From assembly GCA_037954665.1 (NCBI GenBank), contig JBBMOL010000443.1, positions 124,001 to 188,000 of the forward strand: 64,000 bases of DNA. Direction: 5' to 3'. The stretch is from Laguncularia racemosa. Its lineage: Eukaryota > Streptophyta > Magnoliopsida > Myrtales > Combretaceae. The position numbers and the translations under genes were made by a program. The notes beneath the pieces are model-generated. The model was not told where the DNA came from, searched no databases, and saw only the letters and a program-made list of their open reading frames with translations. Shown piece by piece: positions 43,935-55,492 of the stretch; position 1 is the stretch's first letter, and every line of letters begins with the position of its first letter.

Positions 43935-45199
43935 CAACCCAAGTGTAGATAATCCAAATGTACACCTTCTGTAGTTTTAGAGTCCTATAGATATGTTACT
44001 TGCATTCATTTCATGTGTAGACAGACATCATGTTATGCTAATTAAACTTTGATAACTTGCTTAAATGATAGTGGTGAGGGTCAAACTAGTTAAACCATGG
44101 TTTGATTTATCCCTCATTAGTTTGTCTTATTGGTTACTACACAGATAGCAATAGGCTAGCTTCAGAGTGACAAGCGTTTTAACTCAAATCTTGAAGGATA
44201 GTTGTAAAAATAGAGTATATTAGCATTAAAATTAGATTGGTAGATAGAGTGTTAAGATTTGTATTTTATTTTTTTTAAAACATTTCTATTCAAAACTCAT
44301 TTTAAACCTTTATTTTTTACAGTTCTAACTATATGATTTCATAATTTGCTAAAGGATACCGATTCTCAAGTTATGTGTGCACACGTGATATGACGACTTT
44401 CAATCGTTTCCATTAAACCCCATTTTTTAAAACTTATTTATTGGTAGAGATTGTGCAAATGATATGGAAAAAAATTATAAATACAAATACATGAAAAAAA
44501 TTATTATATTACATCAAGACAACAATGATGACTAATTTAAAATGACAAGCTAAGCATGAACAATAAAGCCTCAAAATTTATATAACAAAATAGTTCACAC
44601 AAACTACAAATTTTAATTATCTCTCGAAAATTAATTATAGTTATGTCTTTAGATATATCATCATAAATTATATTTGTTTAACATCTAGTCATAAACATTG
44701 GCTAGTTATAATTGTATACTTATGCATACATTAATTTGAGAAACTATTGCTAAACTATTATTGAAACCAATTGAATTTATCTAGTGGATTACCATGTTAG
44801 CATATACTAACACGTAATAGAGGACAAAACATTGAAACCCCAATGTGCTTTCTCAAGCCATAAGAGAAAGAGAAATAGTGATAATTCAAGTAACACAAAG
44901 TTTCCACACTTGATCATTCCGAAGACCAACAAAGGTTACATTGCTAAAATTTGGAGCAACTCAATCAATGAGCATCTCATTGCACTTTTCCCCTATTTGC
45001 ATGACTTCATGGCATCAAGTGGACGTAGGATCTCTAAGACATGCTTAAAAATTACATTGAAAGACTTCTAACCTAAATTTTTCTAGATAACAATGATGAC
45101 TAATTTAATTCAAATGAAAAGCTAAACATGAATAGTAAAGTTATCAAAACTTATATAACAAAATAGTTCACACAAGCTACAAATTTTAATTAGCCTTTA
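43935..45199. repeat. Host unit 2, left part
   Basis: Aligns with 62345-63550 and with 30289-31345. It contains a gene b fragment (44880-45070, - strand). The A-type insertion of unit 1 (right flank TTATG) is absent here, giving an empty-site comparison near 44035. The part 43935-44870 has no gene. Confidence 0.7.
44880..45070 (-). pseudogene. Prolamin-like gene b fragment, unit 2
   Basis: The - strand, across frame changes, gives EVFQCNF, a stop, then RDPTSTCCHEVMQIGEKCNEMLID and VWKLCV. It keeps the CC pair and the next cysteine that gene b of unit 1 lost. No signal peptide; non-functional. The + strand frame at 44832-45071 is its complement. Confidence 0.6.
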
Positions 45200-46116
45200 T
45201 GATACGAACCACGCCAACCCGTGACGAAACACCAATACCAATACGTTCGGAAATTCGTTGCCTAAGACGCCCAAACACCTAAAGTGGAAACCGCGACCCG
45301 TTGTCTATAAGCGAGACAAGAACCTTGGTATAAAAACGAAGACGCCACAATCGGGATGAAAGACCAATTGATAAGTCGGGATGAACGCCACGGAAATCAA
45401 TCCGATAAGTTCGATTTAGTTCTTGAAGAACCAAGAGAGGTGCCTCTAAAAAGTGTTTAATGTTCAAAGATGTATGTTGTTCATTGTTCTAAACCCTAGG
45501 AGCTTTTATACTAGGGTTACAATTCGTGTAAAACAAGTAAAAAACGACATAGTTTAGATAAGTGGCATAAAAACGCAAAAACAGAACAAGCTGGCCGACA
45601 GGGGATACACGGCCGTGTACACGACCGTGTACTTTGGCCGTGTACCTGTCCTGTGCAACTTCTGGCAACATACACAGCTGTGTACACGACTGTGTACTTT
45701 GGCTGTGTACTTTTCTGTGCACATTCCGGTCACATACACGACAGTGTACTTCTGGTCGTGTACCTTCCTGGGGATTTGCTTGACTCAATACACGGCCGTG
45801 CCTTTTAGCCGTGTGTCTAGCCGTGTATGATTTGTGCAATCTTGAGATTCCTACACAGCCGTGCCTTTAAAATACACGCCCTCTTCATCTCGTGTCCAGT
45901 ATAACTTGTACAAAAGCAAGGGTCTTCCCGTGGTTGTTCCAGTCCGTTCCAACTTCATGATTGCTCCAATCCTTTCCGGCTTCATGGACAACCTTTATCA
46001 ACCCTTTAAGTGCTTGCTTGAATCGTTTTGCTCGATTTCTTGTGATCAGTCCAGGTGGCACTTCAAGAGGATCCACATTTCTTCTTCCGACTTAGCACTC
46101 ATCATGGATCTCGTCA
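45200..46116 (-). repeat. Element D 3' LTR
   Basis: Inner edge (TGACGAGATCC on the - strand) touches the polypurine tract. The pol frame enters the LTR (GNDEIHDEC, a stop, then GPITRNRAK-type residues; open part 45885-46076). Hairpin units at 45605-45895. TATAAAAG between AACCCTAG/CTAGGGTT arms at 45492-45518. Confidence 0.92.
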
Positions 46117-46132
46117 TTCCCCTCCTCTTGAA
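46117..46132 (-). promoter_or_regulatory. Element D polypurine tract
   Basis: The - strand reads TTCAAGAGGAGGGGAA, ending at the 3' LTR. Confidence 0.85.
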
Positions 46133-46989
46133 AAGGATTTGTCCTCAAATCATTGCCTGCATCAAAGGGACTTATATCAGTAACATTAAATGTGACACTT
46201 ACTGGATACTCACCTGATAAATCTTTCTCGTATGCATTATCATTGATGCGCTCAAGAATTTGAATTGGTCCATCGCCTCTAGGCTTTAACTTGGATTTCC
46301 TCTGCAATGGAAACCTCTCCTTGCGAAAATGCACCTAAACCCAATCTCCAAGCTGAAAAATCTTGGGTCTCCTGTCCTTGTTCACCCTTGAAGCAACCCT
46401 AGCATTTTGTTTTACAATCCTACTCTTTACCTGTGCATGTAGCTTTCTCACGAAGTCTGCCTTATAATCAGCGTCAAAACTCACAAACTTGTTAAGTGGC
46501 AATGACAATAAATAATTAGGATTCAGTGGGTTAAAACCAAACACAATCTCAAATGGTGAATAATGAATAATGCTATTTAAAGCCCTATTACATGCAAACT
46601 CCACAAATGGTAGGCAATTTTTCCAAGTCTTAATGTTCTTCTCTATGATTGCCCCTAACAATTGAATTAAAGTCCTATTAACCACCTCAATTTGCCCATC
46701 AGTTTGTAGGGTGACAGATAGTCGAAAACATCCGTTTAGTTCCCAACTTTTTCCACAATACTCTCCAAAAATGACTAAAAAATTTCTCATCTCGATCACT
46801 AACAATGCTTCTAGGTATACCATGCTGACGCACTACCTCTCTAAAGAACAAATCAACAATGTGTATAGCATCAATAGTTTTATGACAAGGAAAGAAATGA
46901 ACCATTTTAGAAATCCTATCCACAACCACAAAAATAGAATCTCGACCATGCCTAGGCTTAGATAATCTTAACACAAAATCTATGGACAT
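46133..46989 (-). pseudogene. Element D integrase core and C-terminal domain
   Basis: Starts MSIDFVLRLSKPRHGRDSIF (first catalytic Asp), then HGIPRSIVSDRDEKF (second Asp). A frameshift follows near 46700, then DGQIEVVNRT (Glu), so all three D,D-E residues remain. The tail runs through LGDWV, a TAG replacing Trp at 46335-46337, VHFRKERFPLQRKSK and LERINDNAYEK to FQEEGND, which continues into the LTR. The N-terminal zinc domain is missing. I see no chromodomain before the LTR. Confidence 0.85.
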
Positions 46990-47039
46990 GTCTATCCAAG
47001 GCTCATGAGGAATGACACTATACTCTTATAACCAATCTA

Positions 47040-47363
47040 GGAAGTCATCTAAATGATGAATGGGATGACGATACTTTACCGTGATGTTGTTGATGGCGCG
47101 ATAGTCAACACACATCCTCCATGTCCTATCCTTCTTAGGCACCAAAATCACAGCACTGCACTTGGACTCATTCTCTCTCTCACATACCCCTTCTCCATTA
47201 ATTCTTCGACCTGCCTTTGGAGTTCCTTTGTTTCCTCTGGGTTGCTCCTATAAGCTGGCTTGTTTGGAATCGATGCTCCAGGTACAAGGTCAATCTAGTG
47301 CTCAATACCACGAATAGGTGGTAATCCCTTTGGAATCTCCTCAGGAAAGACATCTTCAAAGTC
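47040..47363 (-). pseudogene. Element D reverse transcriptase, N-terminal scrap
   Basis: Reads DFEDVFPEEIPKGLPPIRGI, later PAYRSNPEETKELQRQVEEL and TWRMCVDYRAINNITVKYRH on the - strand with stops. It then jumps, near 47040, directly to integrase. The catalytic YxDD region is absent, so no RT activity is possible. Confidence 0.78.
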
Positions 47364-48110
47364 CTACACAAGAGACATAACCACACTAGGCAAAGAGTTA
47401 GACAATTCGTTAGTAGTCAAACATGTTTCTTTAAAAACCAGCAACAACATAGGTAGCCTCATCACTAACGCTCTCCCTACTACACTCGCTCTTGCCACAC
47501 AACTCTCCTTTTGCAAGGCTGCCCTCTCCTTTTCACTCACCACCAAAGTTGATCCCCCTTCAACTTGGCCTCTCACACTCTTTCCAGCCTTCCTCTCCTT
47601 TTCCTTTTGATCCTGACTTTTATATTCCTTTTTCTTCTCATTGTCTTTTGCTCTCTCACTCTCACTCTGCTTTTCACTCACCTTATGTTTTGCAAAAGAC
47701 TGTTGTAGCTGCAACTGGTCCTCATACACTTGTTTAGGTGTTAAAGGTTTAAGGTTAAAACTTTTCCCTTGGTGAACAAGCGTATACTTGTTAGTAAAGC
47801 CATCATGAACAGCCTTCCTATCAAATTGCCATGGCCTCCCCAACAACACATGACATGCTTGCATTGGCACTACATCGCATCACACCTCATCCTCATATCT
47901 ACCAATGCGAAAACTAATCAAGGCTTGCTTACTCACCTTAGTCTCACCACTATCATTCAACCACTACAATTTATATGGACTAAGGTGTCTAACAGTTTTG
48001 AGCCCCAGCCTCTCAACAATAAAATTGCTCACTACATTGGTGCAACTTCCCCCATCAATAATCAAACTACAAATGTGATCTCCTAGATAACATCTAGTAT
48101 GAAATATATT
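47364..48110 (-). pseudogene. Element D protease and charged linker
   Basis: The protease block IIDGGSCTNVVSNFIVERLG starts near 48080 with the D-G-G active site. A TAG (Gln in relatives) lies before WLND; the block MPMQACHVLLGRPWQFDRKA follows from 47870 in an open frame. That frame includes a Lys/Glu/Ser-rich linker (SEKQSESERAKDNEKKK) and LLVFKETCLTTNELSNSLPS, the usual segment before RT. Confidence 0.82.
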
Positions 48111-48430
48111 CTCTCTTTTCCTCTCTCCTCTATCTTCCCAATCCCTAGTTCCTCTATTCCGACCACTATAACCTCTATAACTCCAACAGAAGGCTCATAA
48201 AAATCATCATCCAACATTTTATCTCCACCACTCGGTACTCTCCTAGAACGACTCTCCCTCTTACGCCCTTGGAATACGCTTGTGGATTACTCTAGTCTTT
48301 GCTCTACCGTCTCATGAATTTGTTCCATTCCCTCTTGGAACATCCTCTTCATTTCTCCCCTCAACGCCTCAATTACTACCCTAGCATCAAACCTTCCCCT
48401 CTCACCTTCAGGAGAATGTTGTCTCGACAT
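48111..48430 (-). pseudogene. Element D gag start, capsid deleted
   Basis: ATG at 48430 (MSRQHSPEGERGRFDARVVI, then ALRGEMKRMFQEGMEQIHET), the usual helical gag N-terminus. A stop follows and the sequence passes straight to the region before protease. Capsid and zinc knuckle are deleted. An upstream in-frame ATG at 48484 lies in leader sequence and is less likely. Confidence 0.72.
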
Positions 48431-48923
48431 AGTTCCTGCAGAAAAGATTAGTACAACACAAATATATATATGATTCAACCTCACGATACACTCCCTTACA
48501 TGTTTCGCTCAAATGATGATATCACACAATCACTCGTGTATTCTCACAAACAACGATGATATCACTCGCCAATTTCCTCTCCTCAATTCTCTTGGAACTA
48601 ACCCGAACTACACCAATTTCCTTCCGTAGAATTCAAAACAACTCTAGGGTTCGTAAATTTTCCTCTATTTTTCTATCCGAATTTTTTTTTCTGGGTTGTT
48701 GCTCTTGATCACGTTTTTCTTTTCTTTTCTTTTCTCTTCTTTTTTTTTTTTTGGTCATGATTTTTACTTCTTTTTTTTTTTTTTTACAATTGACTAGTAA
48801 ATACTACACTATCAAAGACAATTAATATTGCGGAATTGAATGCTAACAATGGATATGAACGATTGGAGTTAGGGTTTTTGATATTACCTTCCTCAATCGA
48901 ACTTGATGTTTTGACAAACCTAA
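48431..48923 (-). other. Element D leader with T-rich simple repeat
   Basis: Untranslated leader. A pyrimidine-rich low-complexity tract (TTTTC-type and poly-T) fills 48715-48786 on the + strand. No gene. Confidence 0.7.
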
Positions 48924-48935
48924 GCTCTGATACCA
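48924..48935 (-). promoter_or_regulatory. Element D primer binding site (tRNA-Met type)
   Basis: The - strand reads TGGTATCAGAGC, three bases from the 5' LTR. This is the standard initiator tRNA-Met primer site of plant chromoviruses. Confidence 0.9.
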
Positions 48936-48938
48936 AAC

Positions 48939-49828
48939 TGATACGAACCACGCCAACCCGTGACGAAACCCATTACCAATACGTTCAGAAATTCGTTGCT
49001 AAGACGCCCAAACACCTAAAGTGGAAACCGCAACCCGTTGTCTATAAGCGAGACAAGAACCTTGGTATAAAAACGAAGACGCCACAATCTGGATGAAAGA
49101 CCGATTGATAAGTCGGGATGAACACCACGAAAATCAATCCGATAAGTTCGATTTAGTTCTTGAAGAACCAAGAGAGGTTCCTCTAAAAAGTGTTTAATGT
49201 TCAAAGATGTATGTTGTTCATTGTTCTAAACCCTAGGAGCTTTTATACTAGGGTTACAATTCGTGTAAAACAAGTAAAAAATGACGTAGTTTAGATAAGT
49301 GGCGTAAAAATGCGAAAACAAAACAAGCTAGCCGGCAGGGGATACATGGCCGTGTACTTTGGCCGTGTACCTGTCTGTGCAACTTCTGGCAACATATACG
49401 GCCGTGTACACGACCGTGTACTTTTCTGTGCACATTTCGGTCACATACACGACCGTGTACTTCTGGTCATGTACCTTCTTGGGGATTTGCTTGACTCAAT
49501 ACACGGCCGTGCCTTTTAGCCGTGTGTCTGTCCGTGTATGATTCTGTGCAATCTTGAGATTCCTACACGGCCGTGCCTTTAAAATACACGCCCTCTTCAT
49601 CCCGTATCCAATATAACTTGTACAAAAGCAAGGGTCTTCCCATGGTTGTTCCAATCCATTCCAACTTCATGATTGCTCCAATCCTTTCCGGCTTCATGGA
49701 CAACCTTTATCAACCCGTTAAGTGCTTCCTTGAATCGTTTTGCTCGATTTCTTGTGATCGGTCCAGGCGGCACTTCAAGAGGATCCACATTTCTTCTTCC
49801 GGCTTAGCACTCATCATGGATCTCATCA
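48939..49828 (-). repeat. Element D 5' LTR
   Basis: 890 bp. It differs from the 3' LTR by about 27 bp in length, largely through loss of one hairpin unit in 49340-49600. The pol-tail frame is open at 49597-49788. TATA box within AACCCTAG/CTAGGGTT arms at 49229-49255. Confidence 0.92.
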
Positions 49829-50059
49829 CTTTATAAATTGATTATAGTTATGTGGTTTGATATATCATCTTAAATTATATTTGATTAAAATCTAATTAGA
49901 AAGTTTGACAAGTTATATTTCTTTAGCTAAGCTTACATTATTTGAGAAATCTTTGCTCAACTATTTTTAAAATCCTATTAAATTCATCTACTGAATTACC
50001 ACATCAGCAAATAATAACATGTAATATATGACCAAAAGTTGAAATCCGAATGTGCTTTC

Positions 50060-50487
50060 TTAAGCCCTAGGAGAAGGAGAAAGAGTGGCAGTTCTTGCAG
50101 CACAAATTTTCCACACTTGATCGTTCCTATGAACAATAAGGGTTGCATTGCTAAGCTTTAGAGCGATTCGATGAACGAGCACATCATTGCATGATTCCCT
50201 TACAAGCACGAGTTCATGGCAACAAGTAAAGGTAGGATCTCTAAAACCTACCTAAAAATGCTTTTGAAGAGTTTGACCCCACATTTTCTAGACATGTGCT
50301 TAATAAATTCTGTAAGATATGGTGCTAGTGTAGGCAGCCTTGAAAAAGGTAGCTCAATAGCCTCGAATGCATAACTACTATCACTATAGTCTTTAGGGAT
50401 GAGTCGAGTACAAGAAACCATTGTGATAACATTAGGCATAAGCAAAAGGATCATCACAACACTTAGCATTTTGTTTGGTCTTGTCAT
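50060..50487 (-). pseudogene. Prolamin-like gene a, unit 2 (uninterrupted by TE, frameshifted)
   Basis: ATG at 50487, MTRPNKMLSV and a hydrophobic signal-peptide core (VVMILLLMPNVITMVSC), then KDYSDSSYAFEAIELPF and HMSRKCGVKLFKSIF. A one-base deletion after KSIF (near 50250) ends the frame. The remaining cysteine block (DPTFTCCHELVLVRESCND) and VWKIC can be read in another frame, with one further stop. This copy shows how the gene looks without V1 and fixes the frame across the V1 site. A TATA box is kept at 50545-50552. Confidence 0.72.
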
Positions 50488-50544
50488 GGTAAATTATTGG
50501 AAATCTAATCTTTGGATGTTGATGAGAAGATAGTTGTTCATGTA

Positions 50545-50552
50545 TATTTATA
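50545..50552 (-). promoter_or_regulatory. TATA box of prolamin-like gene a, unit 2
   Basis: TATAAATA on the - strand, 58-65 bases before the ATG, as in units 0 and 1. Confidence 0.6.
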
Positions 50553-51072
50553 GGGACAAGTTAACAAGAAAGTATTTTTGTTCACCTACATTAAATGAAG
50601 TGAGTCTCATTGTTTGCTGATTAAATATCTTAGGTTTCAAATGGTTCCTAAAATATCTTTTTCCAACCACAATAAATCCCTTCAACATATTTTGCGCCAA
50701 CGTTAAGAGGTTATATATGAGGAAGTTTGTAAAACCAATCCCTTTTCCCTTCCTTTTATTCAAGTTTGTTTTTGTTCTCTTTTTTTTTTCCTCCCTTATA
50801 TTACTCATATTAGCCATTTCTAAAAAAAAATAGAAAATATTTACATGAATGCACCTCAATAGTTTTACATAACTTCTTTGGCATTTAAAAACAATCATTG
50901 AGTTAAAATATCAAATGTGTACAATGTAAGACTGTAGAAGCCACAAAGTGGAATAAACCGAAAATAATAAAGTAGTAGAGGTTGGGGAAAGAAATGCTCA
51001 TGTTGGGATGATAATGGTAATATTTTTCTCTATGATGCACTCTTGTGCATTGCCACATTTTCATTCTTTAAT
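50553..51072. repeat. Host unit 2, right part, truncated
   Basis: Follows 36772-37290 of unit 1 and then stops matching near 51072. No gene. The next ~2 kb of the unit, present in unit 1, is absent here. Confidence 0.6.
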
Positions 51073-51393
51073 TAATATCTGATATGCCAATTCAATTAAC
51101 AATCAACACATCTATATTCATGAGATAATTCGACAATCCCTGAATTGAAATATCACCTTCATGTGGAATCGTAATTTACACCATGAACAAGGCAATAAAG
51201 AAAATCCAATTTCTTACCAGATATTACACACTAGTAGAAGAAGGATTAAGCTTGTAATTGTTAATCTGACACGCGGAAATTCTAGCCTTTGACCCGTTTG
51301 TGCAAGAAACCGCAGTAAAGATAATGATTATTAAGTAGAAGATGAAGGAATCCTAAGATAGACAAAAGAGTTAGGCTGATGAAAAATGAACAC
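51073..51393. other. Unassigned AT-rich sequence
   Basis: No feature recognised. It probably belongs to the decayed element whose integrase tail follows. Confidence 0.4.
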
Positions 51394-51857
51394 CTTTACA
51401 ATTCTCTATAGGTGATCAAGTTTATCTAAAGACAAGTCTAATTAAGAGCATCTATCAAGTTAAACACAAGGAAAACTGAGTCCTAGATATATTGCACCAT
51501 TTGAAATTCTCGAAAGAATTGGGAATTTAGCTTATCGACTGGCACTGCCCCTAAATTTACTCATATACACAATGTATTTCATGTTTCCATGTTATAGAAA
51601 TGTCTCCAATCTAGATCAAATCATATAACTAAAGGAAAATCTAACTTATGAGGAACATCCTATGAGAATTCTACATCACAAAATCCAGAAGTTAAGGACC
51701 AAAGAGATCTACTATGTGAAGGTACAATGGAGACATCATGATCAGACCAAAGCCACTTAGGAATTGGAAGACCAAGAGGCTCAAGTACCCTTGTTTATTT
51801 GAAGATTCAGGTACAAATTCAAGTTTTGATGACAAAACATTTCTTAAGTGGTGGTGA
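51394..51857 (+). pseudogene. Integrase/chromodomain tail of a Tekay/Del-like chromovirus
   Basis: Across frames, words of the integrase end and chromodomain can be read: GDQVYLKTS, LTHIHNVFHVSML, IYYVKVQWRHHDQTKATWEL and CLFEDSGTNSSFDDKTFL. The order and the WxxH..ATWE pattern are those of chromodomain-bearing plant chromoviruses. Heavily frameshifted. It lies directly before an LTR start TGTGACACCC, which is also typical of that lineage. Confidence 0.7.
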
Positions 51858-52181
51858 GTGTGACACCCTAAAATTTCATTCAACAAAAACTTATTTGAAT
51901 AGGCTATGATAAGAAGATATATTTAAGATATAACTCTAAATGAACCCAAGATTAGTCTAGAAATTAGTGATAACCCAATATATCATAAGTTGGCCTAAGT
52001 TAACTTAACTAGAGTAAAAGTTAACAAAAGTCAGCTAACTCCACTCGACTTATTAACTTAAGTCTTACATTCGATACCCGTAGGATGACTTGAGAAGGCT
52101 TGATGGATTAGAATTAAGATTCAATATAATTTAGGATGGACTTGAAAGTTGAAACATCGCAAATTTATAAGATATCCCTTC
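51858..52181 (+). repeat. Start of a Tekay/Del-like 3' LTR, interrupted by element C
   Basis: Begins TGTGACACCCTAAAA right after the integrase tail. Element C cuts it at 52181/52182; the LTR apparently resumes at 58394. Right end not determined. Confidence 0.6.
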
Positions 52182-52897
52182 TAATGATGATCACGCTAGG
52201 AGGATTGGTCCAGGGATGATTGAGATCAAGCTAGGCAAATTTGACTGAGGAGCATGACCCTACTTGAAGTGCGGACCACGGATGTGGAAGTCGAGGAAAA
52301 GATTTAAGGTCGACAGCTTCAAAACCAAAGAAAGCTGCTAGCTTTGGCAGTATAAGTCATTGGTCTAAATGGCCGACGTGGAAAAGTAAGCCACTAGCCT
52401 AAGTGGCTGGCGTGGATCCAAGGAAGACCAGCTAAATGGAGATCCAAAGCTGCTGGCTTTGGTGCCAGCCTTAACTGCAATTATAAGCTGACCTTGTAAT
52501 ATTTTAATTCGTCGATGTTTAATGTTTGTCCTTTATTCGAATTACGTTTTTTTATGATGTTTTGTTTACTTATTCTTGTGGGAGTATAAATAGTCGTCAT
52601 AGACTCATTATTACATAATTAGGAATTGAAGAAATTTTTTTCACAAATTAGAGAGAATTTCTCTGTTGGTTCTTGATAGAATTATCAACTTATCGGATTT
52701 TGAATCCATAGCATTCACCCCAAACATATCAATCAATTGTTCTATAATCAATTATGGCGTTAACACTTATACTAAGGTTCTTGTCTCGCTCATAGACAAT
52801 GGGTCATAGTTTCCTTCGTTTTTTATAGATCCATAGGTTGTGAGGAGTAACAAATCTAGTTGTCGGGTTTCGTCATGAATTGGCGGGGTTCGCATTA
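52182..52897 (+). repeat. Element C 5' LTR (716 bp)
   Basis: Begins TAATGATGATCACG (TG mutated to TA) and ends TTCGCATTA (CA mutated to TA). GAGTATAAATAGTC at 52582-52595 is the TATA palindrome with one arm mismatch. TGGCC-type repeats at 52320-52470. Confidence 0.85.
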
Positions 52898-52900
52898 GTT

Positions 52901-52914
52901 TGGTATTAGAGTAC
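52901..52914 (+). promoter_or_regulatory. Element C primer binding site (tRNA-Met type)
   Basis: TGGTATTAGAGTAC, three bases after the LTR; two changes from TGGTATCAGAGC are visible. Confidence 0.8.
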
Positions 52915-53385
52915 AATTAGGTTTGTCAAGATTGCCTATCTTATTATTTCAATTACTTGTCCTTTGATTTAGGGTTTGAAAAACAAAATTGTTCTTTGAA
53001 TTTTGATTTGCAAGTAGGTTTCGATACGATTGTTGTTAGTATTTGAAAGGAATTATACACTCTTCCCTTCTTAAGAATAAAAAAGAAATTGTATAAAAAA
53101 AATCTCACGAAAATTATTGATTTAGAATTTGTGGTGATCCTTATTGCAATTCTTAGCTTTCTATGAATCTTGCCAAATCATGTTACAAGACTATTTTTTA
53201 GAAAATTGGTAGATTTCTACAAGAACAACTATGGTTGAATTGTTAGTTCTAAAAGAACTGAAAAGAGAAATTTTTTAGTGGGTAAGGATTTGTGAGAACA
53301 GTAGAGCGATTTGAGTGAAACATGTGAGCGAGTGAAATTGTGAGAGTTTTATTTTGTTACTCCTAACATTTTCTTGTGCAGCACT
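52915..53385 (+). other. Element C leader
   Basis: Untranslated, similar to the element B leader near its end (TGTGAGCGAGTG words). No gene. Confidence 0.6.
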
Positions 53386-53923
53386 ATGTCAAGTAGAAAT
53401 TCTCTTGAAAGTGTGATGGGGAAAATTGATACAAAATTGATCATGGAAACTCTAACTACTAAGATGAGGAAAATGTTTAGAGTGAAGATGGATCAATTTC
53501 ATGAGCAGATAGAGCAGAAATTTAAGTAGTCATGGATTGCTTCTATTGGGCGTAGGAGGGATAAAATGCTGAGAAAGGTAGTGTGTATGGAGGAAGATGA
53601 ATGGGGTAAGGAAGGATCTGTAGCTAAATTTGATCTAGATTCATTTATGGGTTATAAAAGGAATGTAGGAAGAACTAGAGGAGTTAGGAATGAGGAAGAT
53701 AACAACCTATGGAACATAAAGATGAAAGAATGACCCTGAGGTGTATCTAGAGTGGAAGAAGAAGGTGGAGTTGATTTTTGAGTGTCACAACTATTCTAAA
53801 GCTAAAAGGGTAAAACTTGCTGCCATTGAATTTTCTGATAATGCAATTGTTTGGTGGGATCAACTTTTATTAAATAGAAGAAGGAATAGGGAACCACTAG
53901 TAGAGACATGAGAGGAGATGAAG
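53386..53923 (+). pseudogene. Element C gag, N-terminal part
   Basis: ATG at 53386 (MSSRNSLESVMGKIDTK), parallel to element B gag with one TAG (Lys-stop-Ser-Trp) and a small deletion before WKKKVELIFECHNYSKAK. Then AAIEFSDNAIVWWDQLL, the intact Trp pair that B lost. Cut by a solo LTR after EEMK. Confidence 0.78.
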
Positions 53924-54829
53924 TGATTTGCTTAACCAATTGGATAGCAAACACATCAATCACAAGGCCTGAACAACCAACTCCTCAACAAAATGGCATG
54001 TCAAAATTACTTCAAATTGGAATCTAATTCACGAGTTTTGAACACTAAATGGATGTAAGAACAAACAATTGTATAATCTTCAATGGAACAACTCACAATT
54101 TAACTAGAATTCAATCTCAAATTGAAATGATCAAATCTAAAATATATAACCCTAATTCACGTGATAAATAAGTAACCAACAAACTATACTTAGATACTAC
54201 TCACTAAACACAATTTGTAAACAACAAGAGTAAGATTGATATGACTCACAATCCACTCAAGTTGATTTTCGCCACAATTTCACAAAGAAATTGATAAGAG
54301 ATCTTTATATGCAAAGGATGAACCCTCACAGCACAAAGTGTTTGTTTTTCTCAAATTGTTAAAAAAAAAACTCCCTAAAAACCCTAGTTAGCAAGTATTT
54401 ATACTTACTCCTATTAGGGTAAAAACACACCAAAAATTTCAAAGATGCCACTTGAATGGCTGGTTCCCAAAACGCAAATTACAAGTACAAAATAAAATGT
54501 TCGATTCCTATAAGCAACAATTACAAATATAAATGGTCTTCAAGTGGTTGGTTCTTCACTTCAATTGAACATATTGTTGGACCGATTCTTCTTTGGTTTA
54601 TGTAAGTCCATGAATAACCCACAAACTGAGCTTTAGTGAGTTTATCCACCGTCCTATAAAAACCAACAAGTGTATTTACTGGAATGCACAACAAATATGT
54701 AATAGAAAAGAAGTTACTAAACAAATGTTCTTTGGGTAGGATTGTTCAAAGAGAACCCTCATCACCAAAATTTGTAACATTTTGGCTCTTACCCTAGTGA
54801 TAGGTCTTGTAGAATTTTGATTCCTATCA
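53924..54829 (-). mobile_element. Solo LTR, V-related family (906 bp, short form)
   Basis: On the + strand it runs from TGATTTGCTTAACC to GATTCCTATCA with exact TSD TGAAG (53919-53923 and 54830-54834), inside the gag of element C. AAGTATTTATACTT (54393-54406) is the TATA palindrome. I see no embedded primer-site copy, unlike the 1.2-kb V LTRs. Confidence 0.9.
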
Positions 54830-54834
54830 TGAAG

Positions 54835-55440
54835 AGAATCATGAGGAAATGGTTTGCGGCTATAAACTAATATAGGGAATTGTACAATAAATTACAATCC
54901 CTTAAGTAAGGCAATTGTAGCGTAGAGGAATATCATAAGGAGATGGAGGTTATCATGATTCGGGCTAATATTGAGGAGGACCGAGAGGCGACTATGGCTA
55001 GGTTCTTAGCGGGCTTAAATAGGGAGATTCATAATGCAGTGGAGTTATAGCATTATATAGAACTGGAGAACATGGTGCATATGGCTATTAAGGTTGAGAA
55101 GTAACTCAAGCAGAAGGGTAGTAGCACCATACGTGCCATACCGAGTTCTTCTAATTGGAGATCTGAAACAGGAGAGAAGGAGGAGAAATAGCCCCACTCT
55201 AAACCAATGCTAGAAAAAAATCAGAATTCGCATCTCATGGGAATAGAGATAAATCCGATCCTTTTACTTCTAGGAATCGTGATATTAAATGCTTCAAATG
55301 TCAGGGTAGTGGACACATTGCTAATCAACATCTAAATAGAAAAGTTATGGTGATGAGGGATAAAGGAGAGATTGAAATTGATAGTGATTTGGATCATGAT
55401 TCTATGCCACCATTAGAGGATGATGAGGAGGAGGAGTATG
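54835..55440 (+). pseudogene. Element C gag, C-terminal part
   Basis: Continues RIMRKWFA, then HKEMEVIMIRANIEEDREA, with several stops. The zinc knuckle near 55290-55330 reads CFKCQGSGHIANQH: the last cysteine is replaced by histidine, so it could not bind zinc normally. An acidic stretch (LEDDEEEEYAV) follows. Confidence 0.75.
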
Positions 55441-55492
55441 CTGTTTAGGGGGAGTTGTTGGTAGCCAGGAGGAATTTGAGCGTGCAAATAAA

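Larger units (their letters stand above)
45200..49828 (-). mobile_element. Element D, chromovirus-like, internally deleted, complete LTRs and TSD
   Basis: 4629 bp. 5' LTR 48939-49828 (890 bp), 3' LTR 45200-46116 (917 bp), exact TSD CTTTA (45195-45199 and 49829-49833). The empty site is seen in units 1 (about 31345) and 3 (about 63545). PBS at 48924-48935 and polypurine tract at 46117-46132. The interior (2822 bp) has the gag start, protease, a linker, the first part of RT, then integrase core and tail; most of gag and RT and all RNase H are deleted. All LTR and primer signals look intact. Confidence 0.93.

Noticed and set aside
45489..45839. 116-codon - strand frame with TAKVHGRVH-type repeats
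   Set aside because: It is a translation of the TACACGG/CCGTGTA array in the D LTR; frames are not kept in the other D LTRs.
50548..50898. 116-codon - strand frame, Lys/Phe-rich
   Set aside because: It lies in the upstream region of gene a; the aligned stretch of unit 1 does not keep the frame.
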